47,972 nucleotides of DNA, taken from contig JANQQM010000127.1 of the NCBI GenBank assembly GCA_028289365.1, positions 1 through 47,972 of the forward strand, written 5' to 3'. This document shows positions 36,303-45,276 of the stretch, piece by piece. The notes below the pieces were generated by a model. That model saw only the letters and a program-made list of their open reading frames with translations, ran no database searches and was not told where the DNA came from. The DNA is from Salaquimonas sp. GTDB taxonomy: Bacteria > Pseudomonadota > Alphaproteobacteria > Rhizobiales > Rhizobiaceae. Position 1 is the first letter of the stretch. Each line of letters begins with the position of its first letter. The position numbers and the translations under genes were made by a program.

Positions 36303-39191
36303 ATGAAATTCTGTAACGGCATTATCGGGATTTTCGTCCCATTGATTATGCTGTTTGCACTATTTCCGATTGCTCCTGCGTTCGCTTTGGAACCGGTCAG
36401 CGTTTCGCGCGACGATACCGCGATTGACCTTTCAGGCGCCGTGGAATTCCACCTTCAACAGGGCGAAAGCGTAAGAATTTCAACGGCTCCCGACCGGGAC
36501 GGCATTGTCAGACGGGTCGAGGTACGCTCCAGGAATGGCAATAGTGTCACGAATTGGGCCGTATTTGCATTAGCAAACAACTCCAATGAACAGCTTGACC
36601 GGTTAATTGTCGCTCCGCATTACCGGTTAGTCGGATCGGGCTTGTTCTGGCCCGACCTTGATTCCACCCGGATCGGCACGATCACGCCGAGCGAAGGATT
36701 TTCGCTCGAAGCGATCCCCGATCGTGAGGCTGATGTTTTTTTGATTACGCTTGATCCGGGCGCGGTAATTACCCTGATTGCGGAAATGAAATCACCCAAT
36801 TTACGCAGCCTCTATTTGTGGGAACCTGAGGCCTACAAGGACACGGTCAATAGTTACACGCTATATCGCGGGATTGTTCTGGGAATCTCGGGATTGCTCG
36901 CCGTATTTCTAACCATCCTTTTCGTGGTGAAGGGTTCTGCTGTCGTGCCGGCGACTGCGGCCCTTGCATGGGGTGTCTTGGCCTATGTCTGTGTCGATTT
37001 CGGATTTTGGGACCGGATCGTCACCATTACCTCGACAAGCGAACCGGTTTGGCGTGCAGGCACGGAAGTGTTCCTGACCGCGGCCATGATCATCTTTCTT
37101 TACGCATATTTGAGCCTGCATCACTGGCACTCACAATTTTCTACCGTGGCGATTACGTGGTTGCTCGGGCTTATTCTGCTTTTGGGTGTCGCAGTGACCT
37201 TTCCGGAGATTGCCTCCGGTATTTCACGTGTATCGTTGGCCGCAGTCGGTATCGCCGGAGCTGGTGTGGTCTTGTATCTGGCATTGCAGCGTTATGACCG
37301 GGCAGTGATGCTGATCCCGACCTGGATATTGATCCTGGTCTGGCTTGCCGGGTCCTGGATGACAATCAACGGTGCCATTTCCAATGACATAATTCAGCCG
37401 GCGCTTGCCGGCGGCCTTGTACTTATCGTGATGTTGCTCGGTTTTACCGTCATGCAGCATGCCTTTGCCGGAGGCGCCCTTGCCGATGGGCTTGTCAGCG
37501 ATGTCGAGCAGCAGGCCCTGGCCTTGAAAGGTTCCGGCGACATTGTCTGGGATTGGGATGCGGCGCGTCAGACCATTCACACCGGCGAAGGTGCGGCCAA
37601 GGCGCTTGGATTGGAAGACAAAGCCCTAAATGGCCCGATCAAGAACTGGATAAACCTGCTGCATCCCAATGACCGGGATCGATTCCGGGCAACACTGGAA
37701 GCGATCGAAGAAAGCAAACGCGGCCAGATCGCGCAGAACTTCAGGCTGCGCAGCGATAGCGGCCAATATCACTGGTTCAGGCTCAAGGCCCGACCAATGC
37801 TGGACCAGGATGGACAGGTGCTTCGTTGCGTCGGAACCATCGCCGATGTGACGGATGCGAAGAATACCGAGGAACGGCTCCTGCATGACAGCATTCATGA
37901 CAATCTGACCGGGTTGGAAAACCGGCAGATGTTCGAACGGCGGCTGGAAACCGCGATGAATATCAGCCGGATTTATGAAGAATCCAAACCGTCGGTGTTC
38001 CATATCAATCTGGATAATTTCCGTGCCTTCAATGAGCGGCTGGGAATCGGTGTCGGTGACACCATCCTCTTGACTGCGGCCCGTCGCCTTGGCCGGTTGT
38101 TGCGCAATGGTGATAGCCTGGCGCGACTTGAGGGTGACCAATTTGCCCTGCTGCTGGTTTCCGAATCATCACCAGAGAAAATAGCTTCATTTGCAGATTC
38201 CGTACGGCGGACCTTGCGATCTCCGCTTGAATTTGCGGGCGAAGATATCACGTTGGCCGCCTCGATCGGGATTGCGACGCTGTCTACCGACCATGTTACG
38301 CCACAGGATCTGATGCGGGATTCTGAATTGGCGATGACGCAGGCCAAACGATTTGGCGGCAATCGAATAGAACCGTTCAGGCCCGCCTTCCGGTCCGGCA
38401 AGGATGACAGCGTCATACTGCTGGATGACCTGCGCCGGGCCATGGACAAGAAGCAGATCAATATCCATTACCAACCGATTGTTCGTCTGATTGACCGGAT
38501 GACGGTAGGATTTGAAGCATTGATCCGTTGGCAACATCCCAAGCTTGGTTTCGTTCCGCCTTCAGACTTCATTCCAATTGCTGAACGGTCAGGTCTGATC
38601 AATGAGCTTGGTCTGTATGTGCTTGAAACAGCTGCCAATGACATTCGCAAAGTCGCCGAGAAAACCGGAAACAGCGATCTTTTTGTCAGCGTCAACCTTT
38701 CAAGCCGGCAATTGCTGGCGCAGGATCTGGCCATGGAAATCGAGAAAGCACTCCGGCTTTCCAACCTGCCTCCGGCGATGTTACGCATCGAACTGACCGA
38801 GGGCCTGGTGATGGAAAACCCGGAAAGTTCCGCCGAAATGCTCAAGCGGATTGCCGGGTTGGGCGTTGGACTGTCGCTGGATGATTTCGGCACCGGATAT
38901 TCAAGCCTGTCCTACCTGATGAAGTTTCCGTTCGACACGATCAAGATCGATCGCAGTTTCCTCCAGGCCAAGGAGAAGAATGAGCGGATGGTCATCCTGC
39001 GTTCGATTGTTGCGATGGCGCAGGGTCTTGACCGCCAGTTGATTGCCGAAGGTATCGAAAAGGAATCGGACATTACAGAATTGCTGCAGCTGGGCTGCGA
39101 ATTCGGCCAGGGCTACTTCTTCGGTCAGCCGCTGGGTATCCGGGAAACCGAAATGGTTCTGACCGAGGAATACCGGCTGGCCGGGCAATAA
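36303..39191 (+). CDS. Membrane PAS-GGDEF-EAL c-di-GMP signalling protein with degenerate GGDEF
   Basis: About 962 residues. A signal peptide (ending PIAPAFA) is followed by a periplasmic beta-rich domain (to about 185), around seven membrane helices (190-395), a PAS domain (about 405-530), a GGDEF domain and an EAL domain. The GGDEF signature is E-G-D-Q-F ('LEGDQFALLL'), losing the first Gly and the Glu, so cyclase activity is unlikely. The EAL domain keeps 'GFEALIRW', 'NLSSRQL', 'ELTEGLVMENP', 'DDFGTGYSSLSYL', 'IKIDRSF' and 'IAEGIEKESD', so it should hydrolyse c-di-GMP. The layout resembles 7TM-DISM receptors. The start is uncertain: ATG 36303 gives the signal peptide, while the frame is open to a TTG at 36276. 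Confidence 0.9.
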   Translation: MKFCNGIIGIFVPLIMLFALFPIAPAFALEPVSVSRDDTAIDLSGAVEFHLQQGESVRISTAPDRDGIVRRVEVRSRNGNSVTNWAVFALANNSNEQLDRLIVAPHYRLVGSGLFWPDLDSTRIGTITPSEGFSLEAIPDREADVFLITLDPGAVITLIAEMKSPNLRSLYLWEPEAYKDTVNSYTLYRGIVLGISGLLAVFLTILFVVKGSAVVPATAALAWGVLAYVCVDFGFWDRIVTITSTSEPVWRAGTEVFLTAAMIIFLYAYLSLHHWHSQFSTVAITWLLGLILLLGVAVTFPEIASGISRVSLAAVGIAGAGVVLYLALQRYDRAVMLIPTWILILVWLAGSWMTINGAISNDIIQPALAGGLVLIVMLLGFTVMQHAFAGGALADGLVSDVEQQALALKGSGDIVWDWDAARQTIHTGEGAAKALGLEDKALNGPIKNWINLLHPNDRDRFRATLEAIEESKRGQIAQNFRLRSDSGQYHWFRLKARPMLDQDGQVLRCVGTIADVTDAKNTEERLLHDSIHDNLTGLENRQMFERRLETAMNISRIYEESKPSVFHINLDNFRAFNERLGIGVGDTILLTAARRLGRLLRNGDSLARLEGDQFALLLVSESSPEKIASFADSVRRTLRSPLEFAGEDITLAASIGIATLSTDHVTPQDLMRDSELAMTQAKRFGGNRIEPFRPAFRSGKDDSVILLDDLRRAMDKKQINIHYQPIVRLIDRMTVGFEALIRWQHPKLGFVPPSDFIPIAERSGLINELGLYVLETAANDIRKVAEKTGNSDLFVSVNLSSRQLLAQDLAMEIEKALRLSNLPPAMLRIELTEGLVMENPESSAEMLKRIAGLGVGLSLDDFGTGYSSLSYLMKFPFDTIKIDRSFLQAKEKNERMVILRSIVAMAQGLDRQLIAEGIEKESDITELLQLGCEFGQGYFFGQPLGIRETEMVLTEEYRLAGQ

Positions 39192-39227
39192 TACCAAGTT
39201 TCGAACTGCGCGAATTTACGCCTGTCG

Positions 39228-39803
39228 TCAGGCGTGCCCGATATCACCTGACAGCAAAGCCGGATCGACACCCAGCATTTTCAAGGCTTCGGAGTATTTC
39301 AAGGCGTTATCGCAATCAAACAGGATTGAGTTCTGCGAAGGTGCCGTCAGCCAGCCATTGGCGGCGATCTCTTCTTCGAGCTGGCCGCCTGCCCATCCAG
39401 AATATCCCAAGGCCAGCAGGATCTTTGACGGCCCCTTTCCGGTAGCAATTGCCCGCAATATTTCCAGTGTCGCAGTGAGGCTGACACCTTCGCTTACCGG
39501 CAAAGTTGTTTCTGAGGTGTATTCAGGCGAGTGCAGTACAAATCCCCGTCCGGGTTCAACTGGGCCACCGCGGTAAAGCGGGGCCTGCAGGATGGAATCG
39601 GGAATACTCCGAATTTCCTCGCCATTGACGATGTTAAGCTGGGACAGAAAGTCGGGAATTGAAGGCGCATCGAGGGTCTTATTGACCACAAAACCCATCG
39701 CCCCTTCTGCTGAATGGGCGCAGATAAATATTACCGTTTTCTCGAAACGCGCATCTCCCATGCCGGGCATCGCAATCAAGAATTGACCATCAAGCGTTTC
39801 CAT
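39228..39803 (-). CDS. YqgE/AlgH family protein
   Basis: A 191-residue DUF179 protein. Marks are the N-terminal 'LDGQFLIAMPGMGDARFEKTVIF', 'GAMGFVVNKTL', the central 'GGPVEPGRGFVLHS' and 'LLALGYSGWAGGQLEEEI'. The family is widespread, its biochemical role is unsettled, and it has been linked to transcriptional control (AlgH). The ATG at 39803 is used; a GTG at 39809 with an AGGA site 5 bases away is an equally good start and would add two residues. It converges on the EAL gene with 36 bases between stops, spanned partly by a small hairpin. Confidence 0.93.
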   Translation of the reverse strand: METLDGQFLIAMPGMGDARFEKTVIFICAHSAEGAMGFVVNKTLDAPSIPDFLSQLNIVNGEEIRSIPDSILQAPLYRGGPVEPGRGFVLHSPEYTSETTLPVSEGVSLTATLEILRAIATGKGPSKILLALGYSGWAGGQLEEEIAANGWLTAPSQNSILFDCDNALKYSEALKMLGVDPALLSGDIGHA

Positions 39804-40034
39804 TCGCACTCATGTCCTGTGTGCAGGTAAACCAATATCCTATATGTTCTAAACAACTTTGACAGCCGGACCGCAAGTTACGAATTCAACTATCAACCAT
39901 TGTACGCATGAATTGCAGTGTCTGGAAGCTTCTCTTATCGGAAGTTGTGGCCATAAACCCTATATCACCAAAATATGAGCGAAATCGGGAATTGTTTAAT
40001 CGCAAAATTTCCGGAACCTGACTAGCAATTGAAT

Positions 40035-40856
40035 ATGAGCAACATTTCCAAATTTCTGACAGCCTTGATTTTCACCTGTTTGTTTTCGGTTTTGCACGCG
40101 AGCGCAGCAACGACCGAATGGCAGGATCTTGGTGGTGGCAAGGCACGGCTTGCCGCTGTGCTTGATCCCAAAACCAATGAGATAGAGGCGATACTGGAAA
40201 TCAAGCTCGATCCGGGCTGGAAGACCTATTGGCGCGAACCGGGCGGTTCCGGAATACCGCCGCAATTTGATTTTTCCGCTTCCAAGCATTTCTTTCCCGG
40301 CGAGGTCATGTTCCCCATACCGCAGAGGCTGGAGGCGAGCGGTATCGTCTTTCCGGGCTATAGCGGAACTGTCAGTTTTCCATTTCGCGGCAAGATGGCA
40401 AAAACGGGTGGCGATGGTGCAATCCGTCTCAACCTGCTTGCCGGCGTTTGCGAAGACATCTGTATTCCGGCGACGGCAGCGTTCGAGATTCCGTTTTCTG
40501 ATCTGCTGACCAGTGATCCCGGCAGCGTAGTGCAGATCAAGGAGGCGTTCGGTACGTTGCCGCACGAAGCCAATGAAGATTTCAAAATTGTCCGGGCGGT
40601 GAAAAGCGGGCCTGATCTGTTGAAGATCGAAGCCAAGATACCAGATGCCGGACCGGATGCCGCTCTGTTCGCAGAAGGACCCTATGGCTGGTATCTGCCT
40701 CCGGCGAAGTATGAGTCCACCGAAAAAGGACTGACGGTATTCAGCCAGGATATCACCGATATTCCGGAGGGTGCGGATCCGATCGGAACCAAGCTGCGCT
40801 ATACGCTGGTCCATGGTGACAGGGGCATAGAGCAATGGGTGTCGGCTGAAGAATAG
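40035..40856 (+). CDS. Periplasmic DsbD N-terminal domain-like protein
   Basis: A 273-residue exported protein with a signal peptide ending near 'VLHASA' and a DsbD-alpha/ScsB-like immunoglobulin fold. The key pair is in 'LAGVCEDICIPATAAF', a C-x3-C site characteristic of the reductase domain that passes electrons to periplasmic thiols. The 'DPGWKTYWREPGGSGIPP' segment (in part: GWKTYWREPGGSG) is also typical. The membrane DsbD-beta and thioredoxin-like gamma domains are not fused to it and not in the window. The start ATG 40035 follows an in-frame TTG at 40029; neither has a clear ribosome site. It precedes the peroxiredoxin. Confidence 0.87.
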   Translation: MSNISKFLTALIFTCLFSVLHASAATTEWQDLGGGKARLAAVLDPKTNEIEAILEIKLDPGWKTYWREPGGSGIPPQFDFSASKHFFPGEVMFPIPQRLEASGIVFPGYSGTVSFPFRGKMAKTGGDGAIRLNLLAGVCEDICIPATAAFEIPFSDLLTSDPGSVVQIKEAFGTLPHEANEDFKIVRAVKSGPDLLKIEAKIPDAGPDAALFAEGPYGWYLPPAKYESTEKGLTVFSQDITDIPEGADPIGTKLRYTLVHGDRGIEQWVSAEE

Positions 40857-40966
40857 GCCTGGGATCGGATTTTATTTTGAGTTTAGGGCGGGAATTTACA
40901 TTGCCAAATCCCGTCATCTCCACAAATAATCAGTTTGAAACGTTACCCGCAGCAGAGCGGTGGATT

Positions 40967-40972
40967 GAGGAG
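40967..40972 (+). promoter_or_regulatory. Ribosome binding site that fixes the peroxiredoxin TTG start
   Basis: GAGGAG lies 6 bases before the TTG at 40979. The longer open frame back to a TTG at 40877 has no comparable site and would add 34 residues not seen in the family. Confidence 0.7.
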
Positions 40973-40978
40973 AAGATT

Positions 40979-41464
40979 TTGTCAATTAAATCAGGTGACC
41001 GCTTGCCCGATGCCGTGCTCAATACCATGGCAGAAGACGGGCCGGCAGAATTCAATATTGCTGAACTTTCCAAGGGAAAGAAGATCGTTATCGTCGGACT
41101 GACCGGCGCCTTTACCACGACCTGTCACAATACGCATGTTCCCGGATATCTGGAGAACCTCGAGACTTTGAAGTCCAAGGGCGTGGATGAAATCATCATC
41201 CTGTCGGTGAATGACCACAATGTCATGGATGCCTGGGGCAAGGCGATGAATGCAAACGGGAAACTGATGTTCGCCGCGGATTTTGATGCAAGTTTTACAA
41301 AGGAAATCGGCATGGACATCGATCTTGCAATCGCCGGCCTGGGCGTGCGGTCAAAGCGCTATGCGATGATTGTCGATGACGGGATTGTCACCGATATCGA
41401 TGTCGATGAAGGCCGCGGTGTCGTGGATGTTTCGGGCGCAGCAGCAGTTTTAGGAAAACTGTAA
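40979..41464 (+). CDS. Prx5-type peroxiredoxin
   Basis: A 161-residue thiol peroxidase of the Prx5 (type II) group. The peroxidatic Cys is Cys49 in 'GLTGAFTTTCHNTHVPGY'. The invariant Pro of PxxxTxxC is Thr42 here, although Thr46 and Cys49 stay. It opens 'SIKSGDRLPD' and has the 'ADFDASFTKEIG' segment of the family. Only one Cys is present, so it would need an external thiol (glutathione or glutaredoxin) to be recycled. The start is a TTG with an excellent GAGGAG site, giving the exact family length. It follows the DsbD-like gene and converges on rnhA. Confidence 0.93.
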   Translation: MSIKSGDRLPDAVLNTMAEDGPAEFNIAELSKGKKIVIVGLTGAFTTTCHNTHVPGYLENLETLKSKGVDEIIILSVNDHNVMDAWGKAMNANGKLMFAADFDASFTKEIGMDIDLAIAGLGVRSKRYAMIVDDGIVTDIDVDEGRGVVDVSGAAAVLGKL

Positions 41465-41502
41465 CTGGTCTGGCCGTTTGTAAGCGGCGAAATTGGGCCG
41501 AG

Positions 41503-41985
41503 CTAATCTTCGATCTCGTCAGCAGTCCGATAGGGTTCCATGCCACGTCGGGCCAATTCATCGGCTTTTTCATTTTCGGGATGCCCGGCATGGCCCTTCA
41601 CCCAATGCCAATTGATGGTGTGCCGTGCTACCGCGTCATCCAGTGAGCGCCAAAGATCTTCATTTTTTACCGGTTTGCGATTTGCGGTTTTCCAGCCATT
41701 TGCCTTCCAGTTATCCATCCATCCGGTAACACCGCCGCGAACATATTGAGAATCGGTATATAGCTCGACCGGGCATGGCCGTTTTAGTTCGTTCAAGGCC
41801 ATGATCGCTGCAGTCAGCTCCATGCGGTTATTCGTGGTTTCGGTTTCACCGCCAAAGATTTCCTTTTCATGGCCGTTGAACCGCATCAACACGCCCCAAC
41901 CGCCGGGACCCGGATTTCCTGAACAAGCGCCATCGGTCCAAATCTCCACCGGACGTGGCGATGACTTGCCGCCAGATTTCACCAT
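41503..41985 (-). CDS. rnhA: Ribonuclease HI
   Basis: A 160-residue RNase HI that cuts the RNA strand of RNA-DNA hybrids. The four catalytic acids are in '[17 protein letters not shown]', '[13 protein letters not shown]', 'LYTDSQYV' and '[14 protein letters not shown]', and the basic protrusion '[20 protein letters not shown]' is present. Its start lies 1 base after the thrB stop, so it is the last gene of the ispH-thrB-rnhA unit. Length is normal. Confidence 0.97.
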   Translation of the reverse strand: MVKSGGKSSPRPVEIWTDGACSGNPGPGGWGVLMRFNGHEKEIFGGETETTNNRMELTAAIMALNELKRPCPVELYTDSQYVRGGVTGWMDNWKANGWKTANRKPVKNEDLWRSLDDAVARHTINWHWVKGHAGHPENEKADELARRGMEPYRTADEIED

Positions 41986-41986
41986 T

Positions 41987-42970
41987 TTATTTCGACTCCA
42001 GCGGTAGTTGATGCAGCCCGTATTCTCCCGGCGATTTCACGCCCTGATGAAATCGGAGTTTGGCAATGTATTCGGACGGGTCTTTCGGTGTCACAAGTGC
42101 GTTGGGTGGCACGTTGAGCCAGTCGTACAGACGCGTCAGCAAGAACCGTAGTGCAGAACCCCGACATAGTAGTGGCAGCGCATCGTATTCTTCCTGTGTG
42201 AGAGCACGCACCGACTGGTACCCGGCGAGCAGAGCCCCGGCCTTGGTTACATTAAAGGACCAGTCCGGTTCGAAACACCAGGCGTTCAGACAAATAGCGA
42301 TATCAAGCGCAAGAAGATCATTGCAGGCAAAATAAAAGTCGATGACGCCCGAAAGCTGATTTTTAAGAAAGAGTACATTATCAGGGAACATGTCTGCATG
42401 AATGACCCCGGCCGGCAGTTTCGCGGGCCAATTCGCTTCGAGATATCCAATTTCGGTTTCCACGAGCTCCGTGAGGCCTGCCAAGACTCCGTCAGCACCC
42501 TTTCGGGAATTTTCAAATAATGGGCGCCAACCAGCCAGTCCAAGGGCGTTTTCGCGCCTGATGTCGAAATCCCTTGCGGCGACATGCATTTTTGCAAGAA
42601 CTTCACCTGCCTGGCGGCAATTTGCAGAAGATGGTCTACGCAATGAAATTCCATCCAGGAAGCTGACAATTGCGGCTGGCCGGCCAGCAAGTTGCGCCAG
42701 GCTCTCTCCTGAACGCATTTCAATCGGTTCGGGGCAGGTAATTCCCTTGGATGAAAGATGTTTCATCAAGCCCAGGAAAAACGGAAGATCGGCAGGATCC
42801 ACGCGTTTTTCATACAAGGTCAGTATGTAGGTTCCATTGTCGGTGGTGATAAGGAAATTCGAATTTTCAACGCCCTCGGCAATCCCCTTGATGGCGTGAA
42901 GCTCACCAATATTGTAGCGCTCAAGATGCAGCGCCAATTCATCATCCGGGATATCGGTGTATACGGCCAA
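41987..42970 (-). CDS. thrB: Homoserine kinase (APH-fold, ThrB type II)
   Basis: A 327-residue kinase phosphorylating L-homoserine, of the aminoglycoside-phosphotransferase fold rather than the GHMP fold of E. coli ThrB. It opens '[21 protein letters not shown]' (in part: [16 protein letters not shown]), has the nucleotide segment 'ILTLYEKRV', the catalytic loop '[13 protein letters not shown]' and the metal-binding '[11 protein letters not shown]'. It lies 11 bases after ispH and 1 base before rnhA. It supplies substrate to ThrC encoded about 8 kb away on the other strand. Confidence 0.95.
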   Translation of the reverse strand: MAVYTDIPDDELALHLERYNIGELHAIKGIAEGVENSNFLITTDNGTYILTLYEKRVDPADLPFFLGLMKHLSSKGITCPEPIEMRSGESLAQLAGRPAAIVSFLDGISLRRPSSANCRQAGEVLAKMHVAARDFDIRRENALGLAGWRPLFENSRKGADGVLAGLTELVETEIGYLEANWPAKLPAGVIHADMFPDNVLFLKNQLSGVIDFYFACNDLLALDIAICLNAWCFEPDWSFNVTKAGALLAGYQSVRALTQEEYDALPLLCRGSALRFLLTRLYDWLNVPPNALVTPKDPSEYIAKLRFHQGVKSPGEYGLHQLPLESK

Positions 42971-42981
42971 TCTGTGCTCCG

Positions 42982-43974
42982 TCAGCCGTTTACGAATGCC
43001 ATATCTTCATCATTCAGCGGCGTGTCGCGCAGTTCGCGCATTACCGGAAACAGCTCATTTTCCTTCGCAGTTTCGGCCAATTCTATTGTCGTCTCAAACC
43101 GTGAACGAATCGCGGATATTACCTCGTCGACCAATATCTCAGGCGCTGATGCCCCGGCAGACAAACCGACTACCGACGCATCACCCAGTTCCGACCAGTC
43201 TATTTCACCGGCGTTTTGGACGAGTACCGCGTTCTTTGCGCCTGACTTTAACGCCACCTCGACGAGCCTTTTTGAGTTCGACGAATTCGGTGCACCGACG
43301 ATCAGGAAATGATCTGCGCCATCTGCTGCATGTTTCACTGCCTCCTGGCGATTGGTCGTTGCATAGCAAATGGATTCTGCAGCAGGCTCTGCAAGATCGG
43401 GAAACCGTTCATGCAGTTTCTCTAATATGCTTGCCGTATCATCAACAGAAAGCGTGGTTTGAGTAACAAATCCCAATTGCTTGCCGCCCGGTGCCTGAAA
43501 AGCCTCTGCCTGTTCTACCGACTCGATCAGCGAGACGGTTCCTTCCGGCAGCTGGCCAAGCGTGCCGATGACTTCGGGGTGTCCGTCATGACCAACCAGG
43601 ATGACGTGCCGGTCATGTCGCAAATGACGCAGGGCCTGTTTGTGCACTTTGGAAACTAGCGGGCAGGTTGCGTCGAGATAGTTCAGATTAAGCGCCTTGG
43701 CGTTTTCGGGAACAGATTTTGGAACACCATGGGCTGAGAAAATCACCGGTTGATTTGTCGGCGGGATTTCATCGAGCTCCTTTACGAAGATCGCACCGCG
43801 CTGCTCCAACCCTTCGACGACGTAACGATTGTGGACGATTTCATGGCGGACATAGACCGGCTTGCCATATTTCTTGAGCGCAAGGACCACAATCTGGATG
43901 GCACGATCCACACCTGCGCAAAACCCGCGGGGCGCGCAAACTCTAAGTGTCAGATGCGGTTTTCCATTTTGCAT
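42982..43974 (-). CDS. ispH: 4-hydroxy-3-methylbut-2-enyl diphosphate reductase
   Basis: A 330-residue IspH (LytB), the last enzyme of the MEP isoprenoid pathway. The three iron-sulfur Cys are in 'RGFCAGVDRAI' (Cys18), 'DATCPLVSKVH' and 'ESICYATTNRQ'. The substrate-binding 'HNRYVV', 'GHDGHPEVIGTLGQ' and 'NSSNSKRLVE' segments are present. Length is normal. It follows surf1 after 56 bases and heads the ispH-thrB-rnhA block. Confidence 0.97.
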   Translation of the reverse strand: MQNGKPHLTLRVCAPRGFCAGVDRAIQIVVLALKKYGKPVYVRHEIVHNRYVVEGLEQRGAIFVKELDEIPPTNQPVIFSAHGVPKSVPENAKALNLNYLDATCPLVSKVHKQALRHLRHDRHVILVGHDGHPEVIGTLGQLPEGTVSLIESVEQAEAFQAPGGKQLGFVTQTTLSVDDTASILEKLHERFPDLAEPAAESICYATTNRQEAVKHAADGADHFLIVGAPNSSNSKRLVEVALKSGAKNAVLVQNAGEIDWSELGDASVVGLSAGASAPEILVDEVISAIRSRFETTIELAETAKENELFPVMRELRDTPLNDEDMAFVNG

Positions 43975-44030
43975 GGTGATTTTCTCAGCTCTAGTTCACC
44001 GGCAGACTAAGCGGTCCGGAGACGGGCGTG

Positions 44031-44756
44031 TCAAGTCCGGTTTCGATAGTTAATTGAATAAAGGAAATATCCACCTACACCGACCAGTGCCAGTGCCAGA
44101 CCGAACCAGGTTATTGCATATTGCAGGTGATTGTTGGGAAACGATATCAGCGTCGTTCCGCCCTGCGGCCAGTTACCTGACATGGCAGACTCATTTGCGT
44201 CGACAAAGAACGGGACAAGACTGTCTGCCTCGAGGCGGGCAGAAAGCGCCATCTGGCCCATGTCTTTCCAGTAGAAGATGTTTTCCTCGATATCATTATC
44301 CGGAATGAATCGATTTGGCTTCTCGCTCAATGGATTTCGGGCCAGGCCTGTCAACTCAACCTCACCAGCGACCTGGCCAGCTTCCCGAAGTTGCGGAGAC
44401 CGCAATTCATTGGGAACAAAGCCGCGATTGACGAATATGGTGCGCCCGTCTGCAAGCGTCATCGGCGTGTAGATATTCCAGCCAACCCGACCTTTATGGG
44501 TGGTGTAGAAGTATTGCTCGGCGGAATGATCGAAATTGCCCGTGACGCTGACCGGCCAGTAGTCGACATCCTGTTCGTTTGACCAGCGGATCTCCATCTC
44601 GTCAAGCGAGACAGGTTCCGACAATCTGCGCGCCTCGACCTCGGCGATTAGCGCTTCCTTCCATTGAAGTCTTTGCACCTGCCACATGCCCAGCGCCGAC
44701 AGGAAGACCGTACCCGCCAATATGCATCCGAGGATCAAGATATTTGAGCGCTTCAT
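44031..44756 (-). CDS. SURF1-family cytochrome oxidase assembly protein
   Basis: A 241-residue membrane protein with one helix at each end (about 5-25 and 210-230) and the SURF1 marks 'GMWQVQRLQWKEALI', 'GNFDH', 'VGWNIYTPM', 'FVNRGFVP' and 'HLQYAITWFGLALAL'. SURF1 helps insert haem a into cytochrome oxidase subunit I. The start ATG overlaps the stop of the DUF983 gene (ATGA), so the long open frame to 45014 is not used. Confidence 0.94.
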   Translation of the reverse strand: MKRSNILILGCILAGTVFLSALGMWQVQRLQWKEALIAEVEARRLSEPVSLDEMEIRWSNEQDVDYWPVSVTGNFDHSAEQYFYTTHKGRVGWNIYTPMTLADGRTIFVNRGFVPNELRSPQLREAGQVAGEVELTGLARNPLSEKPNRFIPDNDIEENIFYWKDMGQMALSARLEADSLVPFFVDANESAMSGNWPQGGTTLISFPNNHLQYAITWFGLALALVGVGGYFLYSINYRNRT

Positions 44757-45145
44757 TTCAGGCGTTCGCCTTCGCGAGCTGCGGTTCGATATTGCAGGGC
44801 AATCATGATCGCCTTGGTAATTCTCAAGGCCCATAGCGACAGCACGATTGTGACAGGTACCCAGATCAAGAATTGCAGCCACATGGGCGGCTGGATCACG
44901 GATTCCAGGAGCAATGCCAGTCCCAGAATTACAAAACCGAGGATCATGATGACAAACACGGCCGGGCCGTCTCCGGAATCTATGAACGAATAATCGAGAC
45001 CACAAGCCATACATCTTTGTGCAGGTTTGAGCATTCCGTCATAAAGCTTCCCCTCCCCGCAGCGTGGGCATGCGCATTTCATGCCAACTTCGATGGGAGA
45101 AAGCGGCGGCCAGTTTACATCCGTTCCTGATTTCCTGTCGGCCAA
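44753..45145 (-). CDS. DUF983 membrane protein with zinc ribbon
   Basis: A 130-residue protein with an N-terminal zinc-ribbon (C-A-C-P-R-C and C-M-A-C, 22-48) and two C-terminal membrane helices. The DUF983 family sits between cytochrome oxidase subunit III and surf1 genes in many Alphaproteobacteria. Its role is unknown but assembly-related by context. It overlaps surf1 by ATGA and begins after a terminator that follows ctaE. Confidence 0.9.
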   Translation of the reverse strand: MADRKSGTDVNWPPLSPIEVGMKCACPRCGEGKLYDGMLKPAQRCMACGLDYSFIDSGDGPAVFVIMILGFVILGLALLLESVIQPPMWLQFLIWVPVTIVLSLWALRITKAIMIALQYRTAAREGERLK

Positions 45146-45195
45146 TATACGGACCTCGCTTCTTGGGGCACCAATTCAACTACCAGAAATTAAAA

Positions 45196-45225
45196 TGCAC
45201 CCGAGACCGATTGGCCGCGGGTGCA
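45196..45225 (-). terminator. Intrinsic terminator after ctaE
   Basis: TGCACCCG (45196-45203) pairs perfectly with CGGGTGCA (45218-45225). On the minus strand the stem is followed by TTTTAATTT. It lies 52 bases beyond the ctaE stop, separating the structural oxidase genes from DUF983-surf1. Confidence 0.7.
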
Positions 45226-45276
45226 AGACACTTGTTCAAGCGCAAAGTCTGTGAGGTGGCTCGAAAGCCGATTACG

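Noticed and set aside
39218-39235. Hairpin ACGCCTG-TCGT-CAGGCGT between the EAL and yqgE/algH genes
   Set aside because: No T run on either side and it overlaps the stop codon of the yqgE/algH gene, so I do not call it a terminator.
39996-40835. 279-residue open frame on the minus strand
   Set aside because: Antisense to the DsbD-like gene, which has a signal peptide and conserved Cys pair; composition is that of a shadow frame.
44757-45014. N-terminal extension of the SURF1 gene
   Set aside because: It is a second frame of the DUF983 gene; SURF1 starts at the ATGA overlap at 44756.
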